Assembly (NCBI GenBank): GCA_003151955.1
Contig: PLZB01000003.1
Coordinates: 37,900 to 101,899, forward strand
Direction: 5' to 3'
Source of the DNA: Acidimicrobiaceae bacterium
GTDB taxonomy: Bacteria > Actinomycetota > Acidimicrobiia > Acidimicrobiales > UBA8190
Length of the DNA stretch: 64,000 bases
Shown: in pieces, positions 46,306 to 53,524 of the stretch
Layout: each line of letters starts with the position of its first letter
How positions within the stretch are numbered: the stretch's first letter is position 1
Program-made: the position numbers and the translations under genes
The notes under the pieces: generated by a model
Database searches by the model: none
What the model saw: only the letters and a program-made list of their open reading frames with translations
What the model was told of the DNA's origin: nothing

Positions 46306-47991
46306 ATGGCACTGCGATTCGAGGAAGCCGTCGCCCAGGTCACCGCCCCGGGCCAGCCCTACGAGCTCTGCGATTTGCAGGTGGGAGGGCAGGTCTACCG
46401 GGCCTTCCGGCATGCCCCACCCTCGCTCCGGGAGGTCTTCGCCTCGGCCCGGGCCCGGGGGGACGAGACCTTCCTCGTCTACGAGGACGAGCAGTGGAGT
46501 TTCGCCGGGGTGATGGACAGCGTCGACGCCCTGGCCGCCACCTTCGTCGACCGCTACGGGGTGACCAGGGGTGACCGGGTGGCCATTGCCATGCGGAACT
46601 ACCCCGAGTGGGTCGTCTCCTTCGCTGCCGCCCTCTCGGTCGGGGCGGTGGCCGTGTCCCTCAACGCCTGGTGGACCGCCGACGAGCTGGACTACGCCCT
46701 GGAGGACAGCGGGTCGACCGTGCTCGTGGCCGACCCGTCCCGGGCCGAGCGGGCTACGGCCGCGGCCGGGCGGCTCGGGGTCCGGACGGTGGTGGTCCGC
46801 TCCGAGGGGGGTTCCGTCCCCCAGGGGTCGGACCGATACGAGGACGTCGTGGTCCCGGGAGCGTCCATGCCCGAGGTGGAGGTGGCTCCCGACGACGACG
46901 CCACCATCCTCTACACCTCGGGCACGACCGGCCGGCCCAAGGGGGCAGTCTCCACCCACCGGGCCGTCATCCAGGCCCTCATGGCCTTCAGCTGCCGGGC
47001 CGCGGTGGAACGGGTCCGGACCGCCGGCGAGCCCGACGCCACCGTCGGGCCGGCCAACCCGCTGGTCTTCATCCTCATCGTCCCCCTCTTCCACGTCACC
47101 GGGTCCGTACCCGTCCTGCTGTCCTGCTTCGCCGGCGGGCTCCGGCTGGTCATGATGGTCAAATGGGACCCGGAGCGGGCCCTGGAGCTGATCGAGCGGG
47201 AGCGGGTCACCACCTTCGTGGGAGTTCCCACCCAGTCCTGGGACCTCCTCGAGTCCCCCCGGTTCGCCGAATTCGACACCTCCAGCCTGGTCTCGGTCGG
47301 CGGTGGGGGAGCCCCCGCCCCGCCCGAGCTGGTCCGGCGGGTGGAGGCGGGGTTTCGCAGGGGCCGGCCCAACATCGGCTACGGGATGACCGAGACCAAC
47401 GCCTACGGCCCCGGGCACTCCGGGGACGACTACGTCAGCCACCCCACCAGCACGGGCCGGGTCGTCCCCATCATGGAGATCGAGGTCCGCGACCCCGAGG
47501 GCCGGGCCGTGGCGGTGGGGGAGCCGGGTGAGATCTGGTTCCGGGGCCCGAACCTCATCCGGGGCTACTGGGGGAAGCAGGAGGAGACGGCCCAGACCAT
47601 CGTGGACGGCTGGCTCCGGACCGGGGACCTGGGCCGGCTCGACGCCGAGGGCTACGTCTACGTGGAGGACCGGGCCAAGGACATGGTCCTGCGGGGCGGG
47701 GAGAATGTCTACTGCGCCGAGGTCGAGGCCGCCCTCTACGAGCATCCCGCCGTCTACGAGGCCGCCGTCTTCGGGGTCCCCCACGAGCGGCTGGGGGAGG
47801 AGGTGGCCGCCGTCGTCGTCCTCCGGCCCGGGGCCACCGTCGGCGAGGAGGAGATCCGGGACCACGTCGGGGTCCGGCTGGCTGCCTTCAAGATTCCGGC
47901 CCTGGTCGTCCTGACCGTCGATCCCCTGCCCCGGAATGCGGCCGGGAAGGTGCTCAAGCGGGAGCTCCGGGACTCGGTGGTGTCGGGGTGA
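46306..47991 (+). CDS. Class I acyl-CoA synthetase / AMP-dependent ligase
   Basis: This enzyme activates a carboxylic acid with ATP and transfers it to coenzyme A. The 561-residue protein has the ATP loop YTSGTTGRPKGA near residue 204, GYGMTETNAYGPG near 360, RTGDLG, and the C-terminal catalytic Lys in RNAAGKVLKREL. The acyl chain cannot be named; the overall pattern suggests a medium- or long-chain fatty acid. It is divergent from the FMN oxidoreductase and overlaps trmO by four bases. Confidence 0.9.
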   Translation: MALRFEEAVAQVTAPGQPYELCDLQVGGQVYRAFRHAPPSLREVFASARARGDETFLVYEDEQWSFAGVMDSVDALAATFVDRYGVTRGDRVAIAMRNYPEWVVSFAAALSVGAVAVSLNAWWTADELDYALEDSGSTVLVADPSRAERATAAAGRLGVRTVVVRSEGGSVPQGSDRYEDVVVPGASMPEVEVAPDDDATILYTSGTTGRPKGAVSTHRAVIQALMAFSCRAAVERVRTAGEPDATVGPANPLVFILIVPLFHVTGSVPVLLSCFAGGLRLVMMVKWDPERALELIERERVTTFVGVPTQSWDLLESPRFAEFDTSSLVSVGGGGAPAPPELVRRVEAGFRRGRPNIGYGMTETNAYGPGHSGDDYVSHPTSTGRVVPIMEIEVRDPEGRAVAVGEPGEIWFRGPNLIRGYWGKQEETAQTIVDGWLRTGDLGRLDAEGYVYVEDRAKDMVLRGGENVYCAEVEAALYEHPAVYEAAVFGVPHERLGEEVAAVVVLRPGATVGEEEIRDHVGVRLAAFKIPALVVLTVDPLPRNAAGKVLKRELRDSVVSG

Positions 47992-48476
47992 CGACGGCCG
48001 GAGGCGACGGCGGGAGCTGGACCTGGACCGTCGAGGCGGTCGGGTTCGTCCGGTCCTCCCGTGACGAGATCCTCGACGACGACTGGGGGAGCGTCGAGGC
48101 CACCATCGAGCTCGTCGAGGGCTACGGGCCGGAGTCCCTCCAGGGCCTCGAGGAGTTCAGCCACGTCGAGGTCCTCACCCTCTTCGACCGGGTCGACCCC
48201 ACCTCCGTCCACACCGGGGCCCGCCGGCCCCGGGGGAACCCGGCCTGGCCCGAGGTCGGGATCTTCGCCCAGCGGGCCAAGTTCAGGCCGAACCGATTGG
48301 GGCTCACCACCTGCCCCATCGTGGCCGTGGCGGGGACGACGATCCGGGTCCGGGGTCTCGACGCCGTCGACGGGACCCCGGTCCTCGACCTCAAGCCGAC
48401 AATGGTCGAATTCGGGCCCCGGGGGCCGGTCCGACAGCCGGCCTGGGCCAGGGAGCTCATGGCGGGGTACTTCTGA
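47988..48476 (+). CDS. trmO: tRNA (adenine-37 N6)-methyltransferase TrmO family
   Basis: This SAM-dependent enzyme methylates t6A37 in tRNA. The 162-residue protein shows the family features: an N-terminal VEAVGFVRSSRDE strand, the LQGLEEFSHVEVL helix, and GNPAWPEVGIFAQRAKFRPNRLGLT, the conserved GIFAxRxxxRPNxIG block. LDLKP follows near residue 137. The GTG start overlaps the acyl-CoA synthetase stop (GTGA). The usual bacterial length is longer, so this is a single-domain version. Confidence 0.87.
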   Translation: MTTAGGDGGSWTWTVEAVGFVRSSRDEILDDDWGSVEATIELVEGYGPESLQGLEEFSHVEVLTLFDRVDPTSVHTGARRPRGNPAWPEVGIFAQRAKFRPNRLGLTTCPIVAVAGTTIRVRGLDAVDGTPVLDLKPTMVEFGPRGPVRQPAWARELMAGYF

Positions 48477-48669
48477 TTCCTTGGCGCGGCCGGGTGACGG
48501 TGGCGGAGATCTGGTCGACGAGGTCCCTGAGGAGCCGTGCGACCTGCTCGGTCACCTGATCTCGTTCTAGATCGGACGATCATCCGACAACAGGAATGCG
48601 GGATACTTCGGAGGTGGCAACCCCTATGGAGGCCGTCCTGTTGGAGCGCTGGCGACGCGACGGTCGACG

Positions 48670-49089
48670 GTGACTCCGTCTCCTGCGGCACCGAGCCAAC
48701 TCCCGAGAGCCTCGTTCACCGGTGGGGTCCGACTCGAGAAATTCCCCATGTTGGGAGGAACGATCCGCTCGGGTCACCTGGAATTCGATGAGGGTGAGCT
48801 CCGGATCTGGGGGCTGGGTCGGGAGGTCCTCGTCAGGCGGCCAGATATGCGCTCGGTTCGGCTCGGGATGATGTTTCTCGCAAATAGTGTCCGCGTCGTC
48901 TTGAACGACGGCACGACGTCCGAGATCCTCTTCGTGGCACGGGGACGAAGCCGCGTAACGACCGCCCTCCGGGACCGGGGCTGGCCGGTCGTCGACGGAC
49001 AGAGGTTCTCGGAGCTGTTCCACTTCGTGGCGGTAGACGTCATGTTGGCCCGGAGGCATGGACGGCGTCCCGGGACGGGGACGGCCTGA
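48670..49089 (+). CDS. Hypothetical protein, possible PH-like domain
   Basis: I do not recognise this 139-residue protein for certain. Its beta-strand-rich pattern (GGTIRSGHLEFDEGELRIWG, then VLVRRPDMRSVRLG, VRVVLNDGTTSEILFVA, and a closing helix LRDRGWPV) resembles bacterial PH-like domains. There is no transmembrane segment or signal peptide. The GTG start is the first available; codon use is less GC-saturated than in neighbours, which may mean recent gain. About 190 bases upstream hold only a small inverted repeat (48571-48588). Confidence 0.55.
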   Translation: MTPSPAAPSQLPRASFTGGVRLEKFPMLGGTIRSGHLEFDEGELRIWGLGREVLVRRPDMRSVRLGMMFLANSVRVVLNDGTTSEILFVARGRSRVTTALRDRGWPVVDGQRFSELFHFVAVDVMLARRHGRRPGTGTA

Positions 49090-49115
49090 TCAGTCCAACG
49101 TTCTCGGTCCCCCGT

Positions 49116-49370
49116 TCACTTCCAGCGGAAGTGGACGAAGATCCGGCCGAAGTTGTCGGAGTCCTTCTCGACCCGGTGGTAAAGGGCCTTGACCTCCTTC
49201 TGCTGGAGGAACCGGAGGACCCGCTTCTTCAGCTGGCCGGATCCCTTGCCGGGGATGATCTCCACCAGGGGGGCCCGCTTCCGGACCGCCTCGTCGATGA
49301 TCCCCTGGAGGGCCCGGTCGATGTCCTGGCCCCGGTTGTAGATGTCGTGGAGGTCCAGGGTCAGCTTCAC
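49116..49370 (-). CDS. Small Smr-domain protein
   Basis: This 84-residue stand-alone Smr domain is of the kind found at the C terminus of MutS2. It begins LDLHDIYNRGQDIDRAL (the LDLH motif) and has IIPGKGSGQLKKRVLRFL, a GxGxG-like nucleic-acid-binding loop. Smr domains bind or cut nucleic acids and can act on collided ribosomes. The gene starts two bases after the stop of the DUF1844-like gene, so they form a pair next to the infC operon. Confidence 0.88.
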   Translation of the reverse strand: MKLTLDLHDIYNRGQDIDRALQGIIDEAVRKRAPLVEIIPGKGSGQLKKRVLRFLQQKEVKALYHRVEKDSDNFGRIFVHFRWK

Positions 49371-49372
49371 GG

Positions 49373-49864
49373 TCAGCCGGCGGCTTCGGCCCCGGCCTCG
49401 TCGGACTCGCCCTCGGTCTCGGCCCCGCCTTCGGCGGGCTCGCCGCCGGCCCCGTTGCCGGCCAGGCCGGCCACTCCGGCGATCTGGACGAAGGCCAGGC
49501 GGATCTGGGCCAGGGCGTCAGCCAGGGGCTGCTCGGCCTCACCCAGGCGGCCGGCCAGACGCTCCACCAGGGCCCCCATGGCGTCCACGGCGATCTGGGC
49601 CTGGTCGAGGCGGGGGGGCTGCTCGGAGAGGTGGATGGCGGCCAGCTCGAAGAGGCCGAAGGCGTGGTTGGCCACCACGATCTCGGCCGGGGTGGCCAGG
49701 AGCTCCTGTCGGAGCTGGTCGAGCTGCTGCTCCACCTCGGCCTGCTCCTCGGGGCTCAGGTCGTCCGGTCCGGGGTCGAATTCGGGGGCGGTGGGGGCGG
49801 GGCCGGTCTCGGCGCCGGGGCGGCGGACCGGTCGTTCGCCTTCAGGTGTCCAGAGGCTGCTCAC
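49373..49864 (-). CDS. DUF1844-like protein
   Basis: This is a 163-residue acidic protein with a central conserved segment IVVANHAFGLFELAAIHL and IAVDAMGALVERLAGRL followed by DALAQIRLAFVQI, matching the DUF1844 pattern. The last ~30 residues are Glu/Gly/Ala-rich and probably disordered. There is no signal peptide. It is divergent from infC; the conserved location beside the translation operon in actinobacteria suggests a link, but the function is unknown. Confidence 0.82.
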   Translation of the reverse strand: MSSLWTPEGERPVRRPGAETGPAPTAPEFDPGPDDLSPEEQAEVEQQLDQLRQELLATPAEIVVANHAFGLFELAAIHLSEQPPRLDQAQIAVDAMGALVERLAGRLGEAEQPLADALAQIRLAFVQIAGVAGLAGNGAGGEPAEGGAETEGESDEAGAEAAG

Positions 49865-50051
49865 CCTGGTAGCCTAGAGCTTCGAGTCAACAGGGAAAGC
49901 GGGGTCGTTCCAGGGCGAACCCCCACCCGGCCACCCAGGTGCGTCCGGGTCGACGGTTTGCACTCCTCCGGGAGTGCTCCGAAGTGGCGACCACGCTTCC
50001 GTAGACGACTCCGGGGAGACCCGGGGTCACCAGCGACGGGAGGGATGTCGC

Positions 50052-50792
50052 ATCGCCACTGCACCAGCACCAGCCGAGCCTCGCATCAACGACCGCATTC
50101 GGGCGCGGGACGTGCGCCTCGTCGATCCCGATGGGCTTCAGCTCGGGATCAAGGCACTTCCCGAGGCACTCGCCATTGCCCGGCAGCTCGATCTCGACCT
50201 CGTCGAGGTGGCTCCCCAGGCCAATCCTCCGGTCTGCCGGATCATGGACTACGGGAAGTTCAAGTTCGACGCAGCCCAACGGGCCAAGGAGTCGCGGCGC
50301 AAGACCACCACGGTCGGGATCAAGGAGATGAAGTACCGGCCCAAGATCGGGCCGGGCGACTTCGAGACCAAGACCCGACAGGTGCTCAAGTTCCTGAACG
50401 CCGGGCACAAGGTCAAGGTCACGATCATGTTCCGTGGTCGGGAGGTCTTCCACCCCGAGCTGGGGAAGCGGATCCTCGACCGGGTGGCCGAGCATGTCGA
50501 CGGGAGTGGCCGGGTCGAGACCGAGGGTCGCCTCGACGGTCGGAACATGGTCATGGTGCTGGCACCCGACAAGCGGGCCAAGCAGTCGGCGGCCGCCCGG
50601 GCCCATCACGACGACGACCACCATGCCCCCGAGGCGGCCCCGGCCGCGGTGACAACCAGCCCGTTCGCCTCGGTCCCGACGACGCCCACTCCGGTGGCGA
50701 CAATCGAGGACGAGGCACCCCCCGAGGAAGTCGGTGTGGCACCCGAGGGTGCGGCCGGCTCCGGGGACGAAGCAGTTCCAGAAGGGAATTGA
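50052..50792 (+). CDS. infC: Translation initiation factor IF-3, ATC start
   Basis: IF-3 checks start codons and keeps ribosomal subunits apart. The core begins EPRINDRIRARDVRLVD with the linker and C-terminal domain (NPPVCRIMDYGKFKF, RPKIGPGDFETK, HKVKVTIMFRGRE). The start is taken as ATC 50052, with GGGAGGG at 50038-50044; upstream in-frame residues from GTG 49974 are not homologous. Rare starts are the known basis of infC self-control. A ~70-residue His/Asp/Ala-rich C-terminal tail (about 175-246) follows the core. Confidence 0.92.
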   Translation: MATAPAPAEPRINDRIRARDVRLVDPDGLQLGIKALPEALAIARQLDLDLVEVAPQANPPVCRIMDYGKFKFDAAQRAKESRRKTTTVGIKEMKYRPKIGPGDFETKTRQVLKFLNAGHKVKVTIMFRGREVFHPELGKRILDRVAEHVDGSGRVETEGRLDGRNMVMVLAPDKRAKQSAAARAHHDDDHHAPEAAPAAVTTSPFASVPTTPTPVATIEDEAPPEEVGVAPEGAAGSGDEAVPEGN

Positions 50793-50793
50793 G

Positions 50794-50988
50794 ATGCCCA
50801 AGATGAAGACCCACCGGGGTGCGGCGGCGCGGGTGAAGATCACCGGCACCGGCAAGCTCCGCCGACGCAAGGCCATGCGGGGCCACATGCTCGAGCACAA
50901 GGCCTCCAAGCGGACCCGCCGGCTGGCCCGGGAGACGAGCTTCTCCCCGGGTGACGAGAAGAACGTGAAGAAGCTGCTCGGTCGCTGA
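50794..50988 (+). CDS. rpmI: Ribosomal protein bL35
   Basis: This is a 64-residue large-subunit protein. PKMKTHRGAAARVKITGTGKL followed by RRRKAMRGHMLEHKASKRTRRL is the family signature. The start ATG has GAAGGG eight bases before it and follows infC by one base. No frameshift is seen. Confidence 0.97.
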   Translation: MPKMKTHRGAAARVKITGTGKLRRRKAMRGHMLEHKASKRTRRLARETSFSPGDEKNVKKLLGR

Positions 50989-51087
50989 CCGTCCCGGGGC
51001 CGCTCCGGCCCCACCGCAGGTCCCGCCGCCACCGGCGGCTGACTGTCCCACCGTCCCAACTCTTGATGTCCCAGAAAGGAGCTCGTC
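50989..51087 (+). terminator. Hairpins between rpmI and rplT
   Basis: ggggccg (50996-51002) pairs with cggcccc (51006-51012) over a ctc loop. A second weaker hairpin, ccgcc...ggcgg, follows at 51023-51038. With 99 bases between two ribosomal genes that usually lie closer, this could be a partial terminator or an attenuation site. AAAGGAG precedes the rplT ATG. Confidence 0.5.
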
Positions 51088-51669
51088 ATGGCCAGGGTGA
51101 AGCGCGCCGTCCACGGGCGTAAGTCGCACCGCGCCGTCCTCGAGCAGGCTGAGGGCTACTACGGCAATCGCAGCCGGTCGTTCCGGTCCGCCAACGAGGC
51201 GGTCATGCACTCCCTCCAGTACGCCTACCGGGACCGTCGGGCCCGGAAGGGCGACTTCCGGCGGCTCTGGATCCAGCGGATCAACGCCGCGGCCCGCCAG
51301 AACGGGATGAGCTACAGCAAGCTCATCGCCGGGCTGAAGCTGGCCGAGGTCGAGGTCGACCGGAAGGTGATGGCCGACCTGGCCGTCCACGACGCCGCCG
51401 CCTTCCGGCAGATCGTGGTCATCGCCAATGCCGCCCTGGGCGGGCCGCCCCTCCCGGACCGGGTCATGCCGGTGGTCCCGGTGGCCGAGGCTCCCGTGGC
51501 CACCGCTGTCGTCACCGAGGAGGCTCCCGCCGAGGAGATCTCGTTCGATGAGGCCCCGGTCGAGGTAGATGAGGCCGAGGCTGAGGCCGACGCCGAGGCC
51601 GAGGTGGCCGCGGCGGAGGCCGACGACGAGGAGTCCACGGAGGACAAGTCGGCCGAGGAAGGGTCCTGA
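51088..51669 (+). CDS. rplT: Ribosomal protein bL20 with acidic C-terminal extension
   Basis: This protein is needed for large-subunit assembly. Residues 1-117 are a normal L20 ([56 protein letters not shown]). The remaining ~76 residues are Glu/Asp/Ala/Val-rich and have no place in a normal L20. A similar acidic tail is found on IF-3 of the same operon. AAAGGAG precedes the ATG. The stop overlaps a CTG that probably starts the next gene. Confidence 0.95.
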   Translation: MARVKRAVHGRKSHRAVLEQAEGYYGNRSRSFRSANEAVMHSLQYAYRDRRARKGDFRRLWIQRINAAARQNGMSYSKLIAGLKLAEVEVDRKVMADLAVHDAAAFRQIVVIANAALGGPPLPDRVMPVVPVAEAPVATAVVTEEAPAEEISFDEAPVEVDEAEAEADAEAEVAAAEADDEESTEDKSAEEGS

Positions 51670-52487
51670 CCCAGCCGCTGGGACTTCGCCACCAGCGGGT
51701 CCAGCGGCTCCGGCGGCTGCTGAGCCGGCGGAGCGTCCGGAGGGCCGAGGGGGCGTTCGTGGTCGAGGGGGCGACCCTCCTGGCCGGGGCGCTCGAGGCC
51801 GGGGCCGAGGTGGAGACGGTGTTCGTCGACTCCTCGGGAACCCCGCCGCGGCCGGTGGCGGCCGTGATCGAGCGGGCCCTCGACGCCGGGGCCCGGGTCT
51901 TCCCCCTGGCCCCGGGGGTGCTGGCCCGGGTGGCCGACACGGTCTCCCCCCAGCCCGTCCTGGCCGTGGTCCACACCCCCCGGCACGGCCTGGAGGCGGT
52001 GGAGGGGGCCAGCTTCGTGGTGGTGCTCGTCGACGTCCGGGACCCGGGGAACGCCGGGACGGTCATCCGGAGCGCCGATGCGGCGGGGGCGGACGCCGTG
52101 ATCTGCTGCGAGGGGTCGGTCGACCCCTGGAACCCGAAGACGGTCCGGTCGTCGGCCGGGTCGGTGCTCCACCTGCCCGTCGTCTCCGAGGTGGGAGTCG
52201 AGGAGGTCATGGAACGGATCGGGGCCGTGGGGATGGGACGGCTGGGGGCGGTGGCCCGGGGGGGAACGCCCTACACCGAGGTGGACTGGACCGGTCCGGT
52301 GGCGCTCCTGCTCGGGAACGAGGCCGGCGGTCTTCCGGCCGCCGTCGAGGCCGGGCTCGACGGCCGGACCACGATTCCGATGGCGGGCCGGGCCGAGTCG
52401 CTGAACGTCTCGATGGCCGCCTCGGTCCTCTGCTTCGAGGTGCTCCGGCAGCGCTCTAACCTGCCCGGGATGGAGACGGGTCGATGA
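51666..52487 (+). CDS. SpoU/TrmH-family RNA 2'-O-methyltransferase, probable CTG start
   Basis: This SPOUT-class enzyme methylates a ribose of rRNA or tRNA. The N-terminal substrate domain starts [16 protein letters not shown] and [13 protein letters not shown]. The C-terminal knot has [25 protein letters not shown] (motif 1), [11 protein letters not shown] (motif 2) and [16 protein letters not shown] (motif 3). The N-terminal domain lies upstream of the first GTG (51759), and no ATG/GTG/TTG precedes it. CTG 51666, overlapping the rplT stop and behind GAGGAAGG (51655-51662), is the best start and gives 273 residues. The exact target base is not assignable. Confidence 0.88.
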   Translation: MTQPLGLRHQRVQRLRRLLSRRSVRRAEGAFVVEGATLLAGALEAGAEVETVFVDSSGTPPRPVAAVIERALDAGARVFPLAPGVLARVADTVSPQPVLAVVHTPRHGLEAVEGASFVVVLVDVRDPGNAGTVIRSADAAGADAVICCEGSVDPWNPKTVRSSAGSVLHLPVVSEVGVEEVMERIGAVGMGRLGAVARGGTPYTEVDWTGPVALLLGNEAGGLPAAVEAGLDGRTTIPMAGRAESLNVSMAASVLCFEVLRQRSNLPGMETGR

Positions 52488-53512
52488 CGGAGGTGGAGGG
52501 GATTCTGGCCACGGCCGCCGCCCTCCTGGCCGGCGCCACCACCGTGGAGGAGGTCCAGGCCGCCGCCACGGAGCTGCTCGGGAAGAAGTCTGCCCTGACC
52601 GCCGCCCACCGGGGTCTGGCCGGGCTCGACCCCGACGGCCGGCGGGAGGTCGGCCGGGAGCTCCAGGAGGCGAAGGCCCGGATCGAGGAGCTGATCGGGG
52701 CCAGGCGCAGCGCGCTCGAAGCGGTGGAACGGGCGGCCCGGCTCGACCGTGACCGGCTCGACCTGACCGAGGCACGGGGGAAGAGGGGACCCGGTCACCT
52801 CCACCTGGTCCAGCGGACCCGGGACGAGCTCGAGGACGTCTTCGTGGGGATGGGGTTCGTGGTGGCGGAGGGTCCCGAGGTGGAGACGGACTGGTACAAC
52901 TTCGAGGCCCTCAACATCCCCCCGGCCCATCCGGCCCGGGGGATGTGGGACACCCTCTACCTGGAGTTCGGTGACCCCGAGACGATCCTGCTGCGGACCC
53001 ACACCTCCCCGGTCCAGATCCGGGTCATGGAGGGCCAGGCCCCCCCGATCTACGCCGTGATGCCCGGTCGGTGCTACCGGAGGGACACCCCCGACGCCCG
53101 GCACATCCCGATCTTCCACCAGATCGAGGGGCTCGTCATCGACCGGGGGATCAGCTTCGCCGAGCTGGCCGGGACCATCGAGGCCTTCACCACGTCCTAC
53201 TTCGGGCCGGACATCCACAGCCGGCTCCGCCCCGCCTTCTTTCCCTTCACCGAGCCCTCGGCCGAGTTCGAGATCACCTGCACCATCTGCAAGGGGTCGG
53301 GATGTCGGACCTGCTCCCAGACGGGCTGGATCGAGCTGGGAGGGTGCGGGATGGTCGACCCGGCCGTCCTCGACGCCGTCGGGCTCGACGCCGAGGAGTG
53401 GTCCGGGTTCGCCTTCGGGTTCGGGATCGACCGGTGCGCCCAGATGCGCCACGAGATTCCCGACATGCGGATCCTGCTCGAGAACGACGTCCGCTTCCTC
53501 CGGCAGCTCTGA
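52484..53512 (+). CDS. pheS: Phenylalanyl-tRNA synthetase alpha subunit
   Basis: This is the catalytic subunit of class II PheRS. The N-terminal coiled coil (residues 1-90) precedes the catalytic core: GMGFVVAEGPEVETDWYNFEALN and HPARGMWDTLY (motif 1 area), GRCYRRDTPDARH (motif 2) and GFAFGFGIDRCAQM (motif 3). The 342-residue length is typical. A Cys-rich stretch CTICKGSGCRTC near residue 265 may bind zinc; this variant is known in some PheS proteins. The ATG overlaps the methyltransferase stop. Confidence 0.96.
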   Translation: MTEVEGILATAAALLAGATTVEEVQAAATELLGKKSALTAAHRGLAGLDPDGRREVGRELQEAKARIEELIGARRSALEAVERAARLDRDRLDLTEARGKRGPGHLHLVQRTRDELEDVFVGMGFVVAEGPEVETDWYNFEALNIPPAHPARGMWDTLYLEFGDPETILLRTHTSPVQIRVMEGQAPPIYAVMPGRCYRRDTPDARHIPIFHQIEGLVIDRGISFAELAGTIEAFTTSYFGPDIHSRLRPAFFPFTEPSAEFEITCTICKGSGCRTCSQTGWIELGGCGMVDPAVLDAVGLDAEEWSGFAFGFGIDRCAQMRHEIPDMRILLENDVRFLRQL

Positions 53513-53524
53513 GGCAGGTACCCC

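Noticed and set aside
46252..46312. Longer starts (46299 or 46312) for the nitronate-monooxygenase-like gene
   Set aside because: AAGGAGGA sits five bases before GTG 46251, and longer forms would overlap the start of the divergent gene.
49974..50051. GTG 49974 as the infC start
   Set aside because: The extra residues are not like IF-3 and a good ribosome binding site lies directly before ATC 50052.
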